A stretch of 49,491 bases of DNA from CAZXFG01 sp964640515. Its GTDB lineage: Bacteria; Patescibacteriota; Patescibacteriia; Magasanikbacterales; GWA2-37-8. Positions within the stretch are counted from its first letter, which is position 1; each line of letters opens with the position of its first letter. The position numbers and the translations under genes were made by a program. The stretch spans positions 1-49,491 of the forward strand of contig CAZXFG010000001.1 of NCBI GenBank assembly GCA_964640515.1. The letters run 5' to 3'. The notes beneath the pieces were generated by a model. The model had not been told where the DNA came from, ran no database searches, and was given only the letters and a program-made list of their open reading frames with translations. Of this stretch, positions 14,990 to 24,703 are shown in pieces.

Positions 14990-16366
14990 ATGGCCACACC
15001 CGCTAAAATAGTAAATTTAGAACTACCGATAGTCGTCTTAATCGGTCGAGTCAATGTCGGCAAATCCACGCTTTTTAATAAGATAGTGGAATATAACCAA
15101 GCTATTGTTTCCAACATCCCCGGCACCACCCGCACCCGTAATGTGGGCATCGCTGTCTGGCGCGGTAAAAATTTTCAAATAGTGGACACAGGCGGTCTGA
15201 CCTTTGACGAAACAGTGCCTCTGGAAAAAGACATCATCCAACAAACTGAAACAGCCGTAATCGAAGCTGATGTTATTGTCTTTGTTGTAGATTTGCAAAC
15301 CGGACTTTTGCCTCAAGAAAAAGCGCTGGCTAAAAAAATCGCCCAAAAACACAAAAATAAAACGATTATTTTAGTGGGCAACAAGGCTGATAATAACACT
15401 TGGCGCTTGCAAATCCACGACCGGGAATGGCTGCGGTTGGGTTTAGGAGAACCCCTGCCTCTTTCAGCTAAAAACGGTAACGGTATCGGCGATTTATTAG
15501 ATAAAATTTTTAAAACGCTCAATAAACAACCGCGCCGGCCGAAAAGAATTAAAGAATTCTCACCAATCCGCGTCGCTATCATGGGCAAACCAAATGTCGG
15601 CAAATCCAGTCTTTTCAACCATCTCATTGGACAAGAGCGGGTCATTGTCTCGGCTATGCCGCACACTACTCGCGAACCGCACGACACTTTAGTGGAATAT
15701 GAAGGACAACATATTCTGTTTATTGATACGGCCGGCATCAGACGCAAAGCCAAGGTTTCCGGCGATTTGGAAAAACAAGGCATTGGCAAAAGTATAGAGA
15801 TGATTACCAAATCAGACATTGTTCTGCTCCTTTTGGACGCTTCCGAACCTATTACCGACCAAGATAAGCAGTTGGCCGGACTATTGCGCGAACAAACCAG
15901 AAGCGTCATTATCGTTATTAATAAATGGGATACGGCCGATGATAACGACGATGCTTTCAGAAATGAGGTGCGAACTAAAATTTATAAAGAATTTCCCCAC
16001 TTAGATTTCGCTCCGATTGTCTTTACCAGCTCTCTGACCCAATATCGCATTCATCAAATTTTCCCGATGATCATCCGGGCATGGAATGAACGCCAAACTC
16101 AAATCCCGTCAGACGCTCTGCAGGATTTTATCAAAAGAGCGACTCGCAAGCATTTACCCTCGCGCGGCAAAGGCGTGCGACATCCGCAAATTATGGGCTT
16201 CACTCAACTGCGAGCCAACCCCCCAATGTTTGAGATGACCATTAAGAATAAAACTTCGGTACATTTTTCCTATGTGCATTATTTGGAAAATAAACTGCGG
16301 GAACAATTCAGTTTTTATGCCGCGCCTTTGATTATCAAATTGAGCAAACTAAAAAGAAACGACTAA
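14990..16366 (+). CDS. der: Ribosome-assembly GTPase Der (EngA)
   Basis: 458 aa with the tandem GTPase architecture unique to Der. G-domain 1 has G1 GRVNVGKST (19-27), DTGG (66-69) and NKAD (131-134). G-domain 2 has GKPNVGKSS (199-207), DTAG (246-249) and NKWD. A C-terminal KH-like domain (about 365-455) binds rRNA. It acts in late 50S assembly. The Val in the first G1 (usually Pro, GRPNVGKS) is a small deviation. It sits between the LCP and pth genes with spacers of 4 and 8 bases, consistent with an operon. Confidence 0.97.
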   Translation: MATPAKIVNLELPIVVLIGRVNVGKSTLFNKIVEYNQAIVSNIPGTTRTRNVGIAVWRGKNFQIVDTGGLTFDETVPLEKDIIQQTETAVIEADVIVFVVDLQTGLLPQEKALAKKIAQKHKNKTIILVGNKADNNTWRLQIHDREWLRLGLGEPLPLSAKNGNGIGDLLDKIFKTLNKQPRRPKRIKEFSPIRVAIMGKPNVGKSSLFNHLIGQERVIVSAMPHTTREPHDTLVEYEGQHILFIDTAGIRRKAKVSGDLEKQGIGKSIEMITKSDIVLLLLDASEPITDQDKQLAGLLREQTRSVIIVINKWDTADDNDDAFRNEVRTKIYKEFPHLDFAPIVFTSSLTQYRIHQIFPMIIRAWNERQTQIPSDALQDFIKRATRKHLPSRGKGVRHPQIMGFTQLRANPPMFEMTIKNKTSVHFSYVHYLENKLREQFSFYAAPLIIKLSKLKRND

Positions 16367-16374
16367 ATTCAAAT

Positions 16375-16896
16375 ATGAAATTGATCGTCGGATTGGGCAA
16401 TCCGGGCAAAAAATACGCCTTCACTCGTCATAACGCGGGCTGGATGGTTTTAGATGCTTTGACCGGAAAAAATCAATGGAAAGAATCAAAAAAAGCTCGC
16501 GCTTTTATCTATAAAACCGAAATTGGGGGGAAAGAAGTGGAGCTGTTGAAACCTAACACCTTCATGAATAATTCCGGAGCGGCCGTGGTTTACGCCATAA
16601 AAAAACACCCCACGGCCGAACTGATTGTCGTCCATGATGATAAGGATATACCTCTGGGAAAAATTAAAGTGCATACCGACCGCGGCGCCGCCGGACATAA
16701 TGGCGTAAAATCCATTATTGAGCATCTGGGCGCGCAAAATTTTACCCGCGTCCGCGTTGGCATCGCCCCGGATGATCCTATGGCGATGGATGACACGGCT
16801 GATTTCGTTTTAAAAAATTTTACTAAAGAAGAAAAAGAAAAATTGAACGAAGCGATTGTGGAAACCGGGCGGATAATAAGAGAACTAATTCAATGA
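16375..16896 (+). CDS. pth: Peptidyl-tRNA hydrolase
   Basis: 173 aa, slightly short for the family. It releases peptides from tRNAs dropped by ribosomes. Catalytic and binding residues can be lined up: Asn9 (GLGNPG), His19 (RHNAG), Asn64/65 (TFMNNSG), Asp91 (DDKDIPLG) and Asn109 (GHNG). The TGA stop overlaps the dprA ATG by 4 bases (ATGA), a strong sign of translational coupling, and shows that TGA is read as stop in this genome. Confidence 0.97.
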   Translation: MKLIVGLGNPGKKYAFTRHNAGWMVLDALTGKNQWKESKKARAFIYKTEIGGKEVELLKPNTFMNNSGAAVVYAIKKHPTAELIVVHDDKDIPLGKIKVHTDRGAAGHNGVKSIIEHLGAQNFTRVRVGIAPDDPMAMDDTADFVLKNFTKEEKEKLNEAIVETGRIIRELIQ

Positions 16897-17975
16897 ATTA
16901 TCACGCCGCTTTAGCTCATTTTCCCAAGATTACCTATAGCCGATACAAGAAATTGCTCGGCTATTTTTCTAATTTGGAACAACTTTGGGATTCCGAACTG
17001 GATGACTTAATCAAATCTAGACTGGAAGAAAACATCGCCTATGAATTCATCGTCTGGCGCGAAAAAAATCCGGTGGAAAAAATTGAAGAACAGCTTGATA
17101 AAGAAGGAATTTATACCATTTCTCTAAATGAAACGGGTTATCCGCGGTTATTGGCAGAGATCGCGGACCCGCCTCACACTCTTTTTATCCGCGGCCGATT
17201 ACCAAATGATGAACGGCCCCGCCTGGCGGTGGTGGGCACGCGCCGCCATAGTCTCTATGGGCGACAGGTAGCTCAAGATCTGGTAGCTACCCTGGCTCGC
17301 CGAGGACTGGTGATAGTCAGCGGGTTGGCTCTAGGTATTGACGGGTTATCCCATGAAGCCACTTTGTCAGCCGGCGGACAAACCATTGCCGTGCTGGGCT
17401 CGGGGATTGATCGCCAGCATATTTATCCGGCCAGTCATAAACAACTGGCTGAACGCATCATTGTCCAAGGCGGAGCAATAATTTCTGAATACCCGCCCGG
17501 CTTTATACCCACTCAATATTCTTTCCCTGCGCGCAACCGCATCATCGCCGGTTTGGCCTTGGGCACTCTCGTAATTGAAGCGCCGGAAGAATCAGGCGCC
17601 TTAATTACGGCCAAATGCGCTTTAGATTACAACCGCGAGGTTTTTGTCATACCGCATCAAATCACTTCGCCTCAAGGCGCCGGGGGCAATAATTTGCTCA
17701 AACAAGGCGCTACTCCGGTCACCAACAGCAAAGACATCACTAACGCCCTAAATTTGCTTGATTTGAAAGAAATGGCGCAAACACCCGGACCTTGCCCCAC
17801 CTCTCCGGCCGAGGCGACGCTCCTTAACAATCTCTCCCGAGAACCACAACACATAGATGCCATCGCCAAAATCTCCGGACTTGACAGTTCTACAATAAAT
17901 AGTACACTTATTCTAATGGAAATGAAGGGCTGGGTGCGCAATCTGGGCGGTATGATGTATATAAAAAATAACTGA
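16893..17975 (+). CDS. dprA: DNA-processing protein DprA
   Basis: 360 aa. An N-terminal SAM-like region (1-100) is followed by the Rossmann-type DprA domain with VVGTRRHSLYG, IVSGLALGIDGLSHEATL and TIAVLGSGID, and then by PARNRIIAGL, the ssDNA and RecA-loading core. A C-terminal winged-helix domain (about 300-360, NNLSREPQHIDAIAKISGL) is present. It loads RecA on incoming single-stranded DNA during natural transformation, in keeping with the DNA uptake of CPR cells. Starts inside the pth stop codon. Confidence 0.96.
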   Translation: MNYHAALAHFPKITYSRYKKLLGYFSNLEQLWDSELDDLIKSRLEENIAYEFIVWREKNPVEKIEEQLDKEGIYTISLNETGYPRLLAEIADPPHTLFIRGRLPNDERPRLAVVGTRRHSLYGRQVAQDLVATLARRGLVIVSGLALGIDGLSHEATLSAGGQTIAVLGSGIDRQHIYPASHKQLAERIIVQGGAIISEYPPGFIPTQYSFPARNRIIAGLALGTLVIEAPEESGALITAKCALDYNREVFVIPHQITSPQGAGGNNLLKQGATPVTNSKDITNALNLLDLKEMAQTPGPCPTSPAEATLLNNLSREPQHIDAIAKISGLDSSTINSTLILMEMKGWVRNLGGMMYIKNN

Positions 17976-18033
17976 TATGTCGTAAAAAACCACCATTTTA
18001 TCAAAAAATATATAAACCAAATAATTTCATAAT

Positions 18034-18711
18034 ATGAAAAAAAAGTTTGATAATAAAAAACTAATTTTTATCGCCATTTTCGCTCTGGTCGGTTTCGGCC
18101 TGATGCAGGTGCCATTCACGAAAATTATCGGATCTAATCTCAAATTCAGTTTGTTTGATTTTTACGGCCCAATAGCCGCTGGTTTTGTCGGTTCCATCTG
18201 GGGCCTGGCGACAGTACTCATCATGCAATCGGCCAACTGGATTTTACATGGTTTTGCCACTGACATCTCTACCTTGATTCGCTTCTTACCCATGCTGTTT
18301 GCCGCCCTTTACTTTGCTAAAAAATCCAAATTAGTTCTACTGGCTCCGATACTGGCCATGGTCGCTTTCTGGCTACACCCTGAAGGACGCGGCGCTTGGT
18401 ATTATGCCTTTTACTGGCTAATTCCGGTCGCCATGTATTTTCTCTATGACAGATTCCTCCTGGCCCGCGCTTTGGGAACGACTTTCACCGCTCATGCCGT
18501 AGGCAGTGTGCTTTTTCTCTACGCTTTAAACTTAAAATCCGCCGTTTGGGTGTCGCTCATTCCAATTGTCTGGAAAGAACGAGGATTGATGGCTATTGGC
18601 ATCGCTTTAACTTTCATTGTTTTTAATTATCTCTTGGCTCTGCTCAATAAAAAATACCACTGGCTGGATTTTGCGCGAATCAATAAAAAATACCTCTTGG
18701 GAATTAAATAA
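18034..18711 (+). CDS. Polytopic membrane protein, possibly an ECF-transporter S component
   Basis: 225 aa with about six hydrophobic helices. The segment FSLFDFYGPIAAGFVGSIWG near the N-terminus, with an acidic residue, a Pro and small Gly-rich faces, resembles the helix 1-2 region of vitamin-type ECF S components. No A or T component is in the window, and CPR bacteria often use a shared module encoded elsewhere. A biosynthetic membrane enzyme cannot be excluded. The C-terminus is Lys-rich (cytoplasmic). It is separated from dprA by 58 bases and from folC by a strong hairpin. Confidence 0.55.
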   Translation: MKKKFDNKKLIFIAIFALVGFGLMQVPFTKIIGSNLKFSLFDFYGPIAAGFVGSIWGLATVLIMQSANWILHGFATDISTLIRFLPMLFAALYFAKKSKLVLLAPILAMVAFWLHPEGRGAWYYAFYWLIPVAMYFLYDRFLLARALGTTFTAHAVGSVLFLYALNLKSAVWVSLIPIVWKERGLMAIGIALTFIVFNYLLALLNKKYHWLDFARINKKYLLGIK

Positions 18712-18715
18712 AAAA

Positions 18716-18742
18716 GAAAGACCTCGCCTCACGAGGTCTTTC
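18716..18742. terminator. Perfect 11-bp hairpin between the ECF-S-like gene and folC
   Basis: GAAAGACCTCG (18716-18726), loop CCTCA, CGAGGTCTTTC (18732-18742). On the plus strand it lacks a T run (GTGTTATATG follows), while the minus strand reads into TTTTTT. It ends only 7 bases before the folC ATG, so on the plus strand it may act as an attenuator or mRNA-processing structure rather than a clean terminator. Confidence 0.55.
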
Positions 18743-18749
18743 GTGTTAT

Positions 18750-20030
18750 ATGAATTATCAGCAAGCCCACGATTTTTTGATCTCACTGCATAATATCCCG
18801 CGGCAGGAGTATTTAAAAAATAAAAATAAAAGCGAAATTTATCTTAAACGCGTTCAATTTTTATTGAATATTTTAGGTAATCCGGAAAAAAAAATCCCGC
18901 ACTATATTCACATCACCGGCACAAGCGGCAAAGGGTCGGTAGCCATTATGCTTTCCTCTATCTTGCGGGCGGCCGGAAAAAAAACCGGTCTGCTCACCTC
19001 GCCGCATCCTTCAGCTATCACCGAACGCTGGGAAATCAACGGCCGGCCTATGAACCGAAAAATTTTTATTCAAATAGTGGAAAAGATAAAACCGGCCTTG
19101 GAAAAATATATTAATACTTCCCCTTATGACATGCCTTCCTTCTTTGAAATTGTTACTGTCGCGGGATTAATGTATTTTGCGCGAAACAAAGTCCGATGGG
19201 CGGTAATTGAGGTGGGTCTGGGCGGACGCAATGACTCCACCAATGTCATCCCTTATAAAGATCTGGCTATCATTACCAATATCGGCCTGGATCATGCCGA
19301 TTTGATCGGCCCCGCTAAAACTGACATAGCCAAAGAAAAATCCGGCATAATTAAACCGGGTTGTCTGGCGCTGACTGCTGAAAAAAATCCTAAAATTTTA
19401 AAAATTATTAAAGATGAGAGCAAAAAACAAAAAGTCACTCTTAAAATATCAGACCCGGCCAGCCAAAAACCACCATCTTCTCCGGCTGTCTTGGGACGAC
19501 ATCAGATTAACAATGCTAAACTGGCCATGGAGGCGGCCGCCATGCTTGGAATCAAACCACAATATATCCAAAAAGGAATTTCTTCCGCGCGCTTGCCCCT
19601 CCGCATGGAAATAATCTCTCGCCATCCTTTGATTATCCTGGATGGGGCGCACAATCCGGACAAGATGAAAACAACCATTCAAACCGCCAAGGAGCTTCAA
19701 GCAACGGGTCAAAAGATACATCTGGTTATCGGATTTAGCGCGGATAAAAATATATCAAACATGCTCAAACAACTGGCTGTCCTGCGTCCGACTACCGTGG
19801 CCTGCGCGCGTTCCACCTCTAATCCTTTCCGCCAAGTGGCTAACCCGCGATTATTGCAAAAACAGATAAAAACCCTGCTTCCTCAAATAAAAAGCCGGGT
19901 TTTCTTGGACCCGCTAACAGCTTTCATCTGGAGCAAAAAACAAACCAAAAACAACGACATACTGCTCATTACCGGCTCTATTTTCCTAAGCGGCGGACTG
20001 CGCCCCTATTTGACAGACTGGCGGCAATAG
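18750..20030 (+). CDS. folC: Folylpolyglutamate/dihydrofolate synthase-type Mur ligase
   Basis: 426 aa Mur-ligase family enzyme. ATP loop HITGTSGKGSVA (about 52-63), the SPH motif TSPHPSAITERW typical of FolC, the central EVGLGGRNDSTN motif with the Mg-binding residues, and a C-terminal glutamate-ligase domain (ILDGAHNPDKM) are present. It adds glutamates to folates. Whether a full folate pathway exists is not visible here. No SD; the start follows the hairpin at 18716-18742. Confidence 0.93.
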   Translation: MNYQQAHDFLISLHNIPRQEYLKNKNKSEIYLKRVQFLLNILGNPEKKIPHYIHITGTSGKGSVAIMLSSILRAAGKKTGLLTSPHPSAITERWEINGRPMNRKIFIQIVEKIKPALEKYINTSPYDMPSFFEIVTVAGLMYFARNKVRWAVIEVGLGGRNDSTNVIPYKDLAIITNIGLDHADLIGPAKTDIAKEKSGIIKPGCLALTAEKNPKILKIIKDESKKQKVTLKISDPASQKPPSSPAVLGRHQINNAKLAMEAAAMLGIKPQYIQKGISSARLPLRMEIISRHPLIILDGAHNPDKMKTTIQTAKELQATGQKIHLVIGFSADKNISNMLKQLAVLRPTTVACARSTSNPFRQVANPRLLQKQIKTLLPQIKSRVFLDPLTAFIWSKKQTKNNDILLITGSIFLSGGLRPYLTDWRQ

Positions 20031-20070
20031 TTTATGCTTAAAATCAAATATCTCTGTTTCTATTTCCATA

Positions 20071-20076
20071 TATAAT
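20071..20076 (+). promoter_or_regulatory. Probable -10 element of topA, near-leaderless
   Basis: TATAAT ends only 5 bases before the topA ATG (20082), so a transcript from it would begin at or next to the start codon. The -35 region is not convincing. Confidence 0.4.
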
Positions 20077-20081
20077 ATATT

Positions 20082-22295
20082 ATGTCTAAATTAGTTATCG
20101 TAGAATCCCCCACTAAGGCTAAAACTATCGCCAAATTCCTCGGCAAAAATTTCATCGTTAAATCTTCTTTCGGTCATGTGCGCGATTTGCCCAAAACCAA
20201 GATGGGTATTGATATTGACCATGGCTTCGAACCGAAATATGTAGTCAGCCGCGATAAAAGCAAAACAGTGAAAGAACTGAAAGAAGCGGCTAAAAAAGCG
20301 GACGAGGTGCTGTTCGCCACTGACTCGGATCGCGAAGGAGAAGCTATCTCATGGCACCTGGCCCATATCCTGGGCATAGCGCCCGAAGAAACCAAACGCA
20401 TAACTTTTCATGAAATTACCAAATCCGCCATTGAGCATGCTCTAAAAAATCCTCGAATGCTGGATTTAAAATTAGTGGACGCTCAACAAGCGCGCCGTGT
20501 ATTGGATCGTCTGGTGGGTTACGAACTCTCCCCTTTTCTCTGGCACAAAGTAGCTAAAGGACTTTCCGCCGGACGCGTACAATCAGTAGCTGTGCGTTTG
20601 GTCGTGGAAAGAGAAAAAGAAATCAAAAATTTTAAAATTGAAGAATATTGGTCCGTGGAAGGCGTCTTCAAACCAACTAAAGAAACATTGGAATTCCCTG
20701 CCACTTTACACGCGATAGACGGGAAAAAAATAGATAAACTGGAAATAAAAAACAAAGAACAGGCGGATAAAATTCTTTCAGAATTACAAAACGGACAATA
20801 TGCTGTTTCTAAAGTTGAAGAAAAAAAGACCCGCCGTCTGCCTTCTCCGGCTTTCACCACCTCTACTCTGCAACAAGAAGCCAACCACCGTTTGGGTTTT
20901 TCCGCTAAACAAACCATGCGCTTGGCCCAACAACTTTATGAAGGTGTGGAGTTAGGGCCTGAAGGTTCGGTGGGTTTGATCACTTATATGCGCACGGATT
21001 CAGTGAATGTATCAGAAAAATTTTTAGGCGAAGCTAAAGAAATTATCGGCCGAGATTTTGGCGCGAAATATCAACTGGAAAAACCGCGCGCTTATCACAA
21101 CAAAAGCAAGAATGCTCAAGAAGCCCACGAAGCCATTCGCCCCTCCGAGCCGAGCCGAATACCGAGCGAAGTTGAATCATTTTTAGATAAAAACCAATTT
21201 CGACTATACGACCTCATCTGGCGCCGAGCGTTAGCGACGCAAATGGCCGCCGCCGAACTTAACGCCGCTGTAATAGACATCGCCTCCGGGTCTTATGAAT
21301 TTCACGCGACCGGCCAAACCATTGTGTTTGACGGCTTTTTAAAACTCTATCCGGAAAAAGCCAAAGAAAATATCTTGCCGAAACTTACCGTTGGAGAAAA
21401 AATGGATTGTCTCAAAATATCTCCGGAGCAACATTTTACCGAACCGCCGGCCCGCTATAGCGATGCCACTCTGGTTAAATCCCTGGAAGAATACGGGATT
21501 GGCCGCCCTTCCACCTATGCCCCGACCATCGCCACCATAGAAGACCGCGGCTACATTGAACGCGACGAGAAGAAGCGCTTAGCGCCTAAAGAAATCGCCT
21601 GGGTGGTCAACGACCTCTTGGTTGAACATTTCCCGCATATCGTAGATTATAAATTTACAGCCGAGATGGAAGAAGAATTAGATGAAATCGCCCGCGGAAA
21701 GAAAAAATGGCCGCCGGTCATAGCTAATTTTTATGGTCCATTCAAACAAAATCTGATACTGAAAGAAAAAGAAATCAACAAAAAAGACATAACCGAAGAA
21801 GCCACCAATGATATCTGCGAGAAATGCGGAAAACCAATGATCATTAAAATGGGGCGCTACGGAAAATTTCTGGCTTGCAGCGGATTTCCGGAATGTAAAA
21901 ATGTAAAATCTTTGGCCAAAGACGGCAACGGTGTTAAACCGGTAGCCGAACCCACTGATGAGGTCTGCGAAAAATGCGGCGCGGGCATGGTAAAAAGGGT
22001 GGGGCGCTACGGACCATTTTTAAGTTGTTCGGCTTATCCCAAGTGTAAAAATATCAAAAAAATCGAGGTCAAACTGGATCTAAAATGTCCAAAATGTAAA
22101 ACCGGCCAGATAGTGGAAAGACGCACCAAATTCAATAAAATTTTCTATGGCTGCAGTTGCTATCCGGATTGCGACTTTGCCATCTGGGAGCGTCCAAACG
22201 GAGAAATATGCCCCAATTGCCAAAATCCCCTGGTTTTCGCCGCTAAAGGCGGGATAAAATGCTCCAACAAAGAGTGCGACTTCCAAAAAAATTGA
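20082..22295 (+). CDS. topA: DNA topoisomerase I with four C-terminal zinc ribbons
   Basis: 737 aa type IA topoisomerase that relaxes negative supercoils. The Toprim domain has IVESPTKAKTI (Glu8) and ATDSDREGEAISWHL (Asp81, Asp83, Glu85). The nicking Tyr302 lies in GLITYMRTDS. The C-terminus (about 595-737) has four Cys4 zinc ribbons (CEKCGK, CEKCGA, CPKCKT and CPNCQN pairs), typical of bacterial TopA. It ends in TGA and is followed after 45 bases by rel, which has its own promoter starting just before the topA stop. Confidence 0.98.
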   Translation: MSKLVIVESPTKAKTIAKFLGKNFIVKSSFGHVRDLPKTKMGIDIDHGFEPKYVVSRDKSKTVKELKEAAKKADEVLFATDSDREGEAISWHLAHILGIAPEETKRITFHEITKSAIEHALKNPRMLDLKLVDAQQARRVLDRLVGYELSPFLWHKVAKGLSAGRVQSVAVRLVVEREKEIKNFKIEEYWSVEGVFKPTKETLEFPATLHAIDGKKIDKLEIKNKEQADKILSELQNGQYAVSKVEEKKTRRLPSPAFTTSTLQQEANHRLGFSAKQTMRLAQQLYEGVELGPEGSVGLITYMRTDSVNVSEKFLGEAKEIIGRDFGAKYQLEKPRAYHNKSKNAQEAHEAIRPSEPSRIPSEVESFLDKNQFRLYDLIWRRALATQMAAAELNAAVIDIASGSYEFHATGQTIVFDGFLKLYPEKAKENILPKLTVGEKMDCLKISPEQHFTEPPARYSDATLVKSLEEYGIGRPSTYAPTIATIEDRGYIERDEKKRLAPKEIAWVVNDLLVEHFPHIVDYKFTAEMEEELDEIARGKKKWPPVIANFYGPFKQNLILKEKEINKKDITEEATNDICEKCGKPMIIKMGRYGKFLACSGFPECKNVKSLAKDGNGVKPVAEPTDEVCEKCGAGMVKRVGRYGPFLSCSAYPKCKNIKKIEVKLDLKCPKCKTGQIVERRTKFNKIFYGCSCYPDCDFAIWERPNGEICPNCQNPLVFAAKGGIKCSNKECDFQKN

Positions 22296-22320
22296 AAAAA
22301 GACGGGAAAAAGCATATAAT
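22292..22320 (+). promoter_or_regulatory. Promoter of rel
   Basis: TTGAAA (22292-22297), 17 bases, TATAAT (22315-22320). The -35 box overlaps the topA stop codon. The leader would be about 14 bases. Confidence 0.75.
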
Positions 22321-22340
22321 AGCTATGCCGGATCTATTGT

Positions 22341-23849
22341 ATGTTTAACGAAAAAACCTTAATCACTTCCATCCCCAAAGACATTTCTTTAAATGATCTG
22401 CTTCGAATTATAAAAAAATACATTAATTCAAACGACCTTGACTTAGTGCGTCTAGCTTTTGAATTCGCGGAGAGCGCTCACCGGGGACAGATGCGAAAAT
22501 CAGGTGTTCCTTATATCCAACATCCGCTGGCAACCGCCTATATTCTGGCTAACATGCGTCTGGATGTAAATATCATCATGGCCGCGTTATTACATGATGT
22601 GCCGGAAGACACTCAAGTGACTTTGGAAGAAATAGAAAAAAATTTCGGCCATGATATCGCTTCCATGGTCAAAGGCATTACCAAATTAGGCAAGGTCAAA
22701 TACCGCGGTATTGAACGTTACATAGAAAATCTTCGAAAAATGTTCGTGGCCATGGCTGAAGATGTTCGGGTCATGATTATTAAATTTGCCGACCGGATAC
22801 ATAATTTATCCACTCTGGAATCACTGCCGCCAAAAAAACGATTCCGCATCGCCCTGGAAAGTTTGGAAATCTATTCCCCCATTGCTAACCGTTTGGGCAT
22901 GGGCGAAATGAAGGGTTGGCTGGAGGATCTATCGTTTCTCTATGTCCATCCTAAAGAATATGAAAAAGTTAAGACCATGCGCGACCGAATCCTGGTTGGC
23001 GCGGGAACTTATCTAACAGGCATCATGGACATCGCGCGCAAAGAACTGAAACAATCCGGTATTAGCGCTTTAGATATACACGGCCGCCAAAAACAGCTCT
23101 ACAGCTTATACCAAAAATTGCTCCGTAAAGGTTGGGATTCGGAAAAAGTGTATGATATCGTCGCGGTGCGCATCATCGTACCGGATATCGGCGATTGTTA
23201 CGCCACTCTGGGTATCATCCACAAGCTCTGGCGCCCTCTCAAAGGACGGATCAAAGACTATATCGCCCAACCCAAACCTAACAGCTATCAATCTTTACAT
23301 ACCACCATTTTCGGTTCGGATGGCAAAACCGTGGAATTTCAAATCCGCACCAAAGAAATGCACGAGGAAGCCGAGTACGGCGTGGCCGCCCACTGGCATT
23401 ATGACGAAAAAGGCAATCGCCTGCCGGCCAAAGATATGGCTTGGGCCAAACAATTGGCCGAACTTCAAAAAGAAATTCTGAAAAACATCACTGATTTAGA
23501 TGAAATGAAGATAGATTTTTTCCATAATCGTATTTTCGTCTTTACCCCGAAAGGAGATGTGATTGATCTGCCGGAAGAAGCCACCCCGGTTGACTTTGCT
23601 TATCATATTCACAGCGAGGTGGGAAATAAATGCAACGGAGTAAAAATCAACGACCAAATGGTAAGTCTTGACACTCTCTTAAAAAACGGCGATGTGGTTG
23701 AGATTGTCACTGATAAAAACCGCAAAGGACCAAGTCCGGATTGGTTAAAATTCGTAAAAACACACCTAGCCAAAAGCCACATCAAAGGATACTTAAACAG
23801 CAGTCTTAAGATTTGGCTTAAAAATTTCTTACCCCACCCCAAGAAGTAA
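22341..23849 (+). CDS. rel: Bifunctional (p)ppGpp synthetase/hydrolase, shortened RelA/SpoT homologue
   Basis: 502 aa. The N-terminal HD hydrolase has the H47...H61...H85-D86 metal ligands and the following EDT (90-92 region). The synthetase domain has DIVAVR (from Asp272), GRIKD (302-306), NSYQSLH and EFQIRT (332-337). A TGS domain spans about 397-458. The protein stops about 45 residues later, so the zinc-finger and ACT domains of the usual ~730 aa Rel are missing. Both catalytic sites look intact, so it should make and degrade the alarmone. Convergent with parB, with 2 bases between the stops. Confidence 0.95.
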   Translation: MFNEKTLITSIPKDISLNDLLRIIKKYINSNDLDLVRLAFEFAESAHRGQMRKSGVPYIQHPLATAYILANMRLDVNIIMAALLHDVPEDTQVTLEEIEKNFGHDIASMVKGITKLGKVKYRGIERYIENLRKMFVAMAEDVRVMIIKFADRIHNLSTLESLPPKKRFRIALESLEIYSPIANRLGMGEMKGWLEDLSFLYVHPKEYEKVKTMRDRILVGAGTYLTGIMDIARKELKQSGISALDIHGRQKQLYSLYQKLLRKGWDSEKVYDIVAVRIIVPDIGDCYATLGIIHKLWRPLKGRIKDYIAQPKPNSYQSLHTTIFGSDGKTVEFQIRTKEMHEEAEYGVAAHWHYDEKGNRLPAKDMAWAKQLAELQKEILKNITDLDEMKIDFFHNRIFVFTPKGDVIDLPEEATPVDFAYHIHSEVGNKCNGVKINDQMVSLDTLLKNGDVVEIVTDKNRKGPSPDWLKFVKTHLAKSHIKGYLNSSLKIWLKNFLPHPKK

Positions 23850-23851
23850 TC

Positions 23852-24700
23852 TTACTCGGAAATTTTTTTAATAAGACGCGATAACTCTTCACGAGAATAA
23901 TAGCTGACCACTATAGTTCCCCTTTCACCTTTTTGAGTGAGGGATACTTTAGTGCCGAGAGTGGCGCGTAATTTATCTTCTAAATATGTTAAATTGGGAT
24001 CACGACGCATCATGCCTCTGTTCGCACGCTGTCTATTCACCTCGCGTTCCAGTTCTCGTACAGTGATTTTTTGGCCCATCATAGAAGACAACAGAGCCAA
24101 CTGCTTTTTGGAATCATCTAAACTCAACAAAGCCTTGGCTTGACCGGTATTTATTTTCCCCTCAATTAACGCGCTTTTGGCTTCTTCAGGCAATTCTAAT
24201 AATCGAATAATATTAGCTACGGCCGGCCGGCTGCGCCCCACTTTCTCGCCCACTTCTCGTTGAGTCAGACCAAATTCTTCAATTAAACGCTTGTAAGCAA
24301 ACGCCTCTTCAATCGGATTTAAATCCTGGCGTTGGATATTTTCAATTAAAGCCACCTCTAATTTTTCCTGGTCGGCCATTTCTTTCACTATCACGGGCAC
24401 AGTGCTAAGACCGGCCTGTTTAGAAGCGCGCCAACGCCGTTCTCCGGCGATCAACTCATAACCGCCATTTGCCTTCTCATCTACCAACAAAGGCTGTAAA
24501 ACCCCATGTTTTTTTATTGATTCTGCCAATTCAGCCATTTCTTCGGCCGGAAAACTTTGGCGCGGTTGTTTTGGGTTGGGAAAAATATCTGACACCGGAA
24601 CATGCCAAATACGCTGGTTATCAAGTTTTTCTTTGGGACCATTTTTTTGGAAAGACGCGCTGGGAGTTATCAGAGCGCTAAGACCACGACCTAAAGACAT
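23852..24700 (-). CDS. parB: Chromosome-partitioning protein ParB
   Basis: 282 aa CTPase and DNA-binding protein. The N-terminal ParB/Srx domain contains IFPNPKQPRQSF and the GERRWRAS arginine patch that binds CTP. The central helix-turn-helix is TQREVGEKVGRSRPAVANIIRL split around the recognition helix, followed by the linker and a C-terminal dimerisation domain. It spreads from parS and works with ParA in chromosome segregation. It starts 3 bases after the parA stop. I found no canonical parS (TGTTNCACGTGAAACA) by eye nearby. Confidence 0.97.
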   Translation of the reverse strand: MSLGRGLSALITPSASFQKNGPKEKLDNQRIWHVPVSDIFPNPKQPRQSFPAEEMAELAESIKKHGVLQPLLVDEKANGGYELIAGERRWRASKQAGLSTVPVIVKEMADQEKLEVALIENIQRQDLNPIEEAFAYKRLIEEFGLTQREVGEKVGRSRPAVANIIRLLELPEEAKSALIEGKINTGQAKALLSLDDSKKQLALLSSMMGQKITVRELEREVNRQRANRGMMRRDPNLTYLEDKLRATLGTKVSLTQKGERGTIVVSYYSREELSRLIKKISE

Positions 24701-24703
24701 ATT

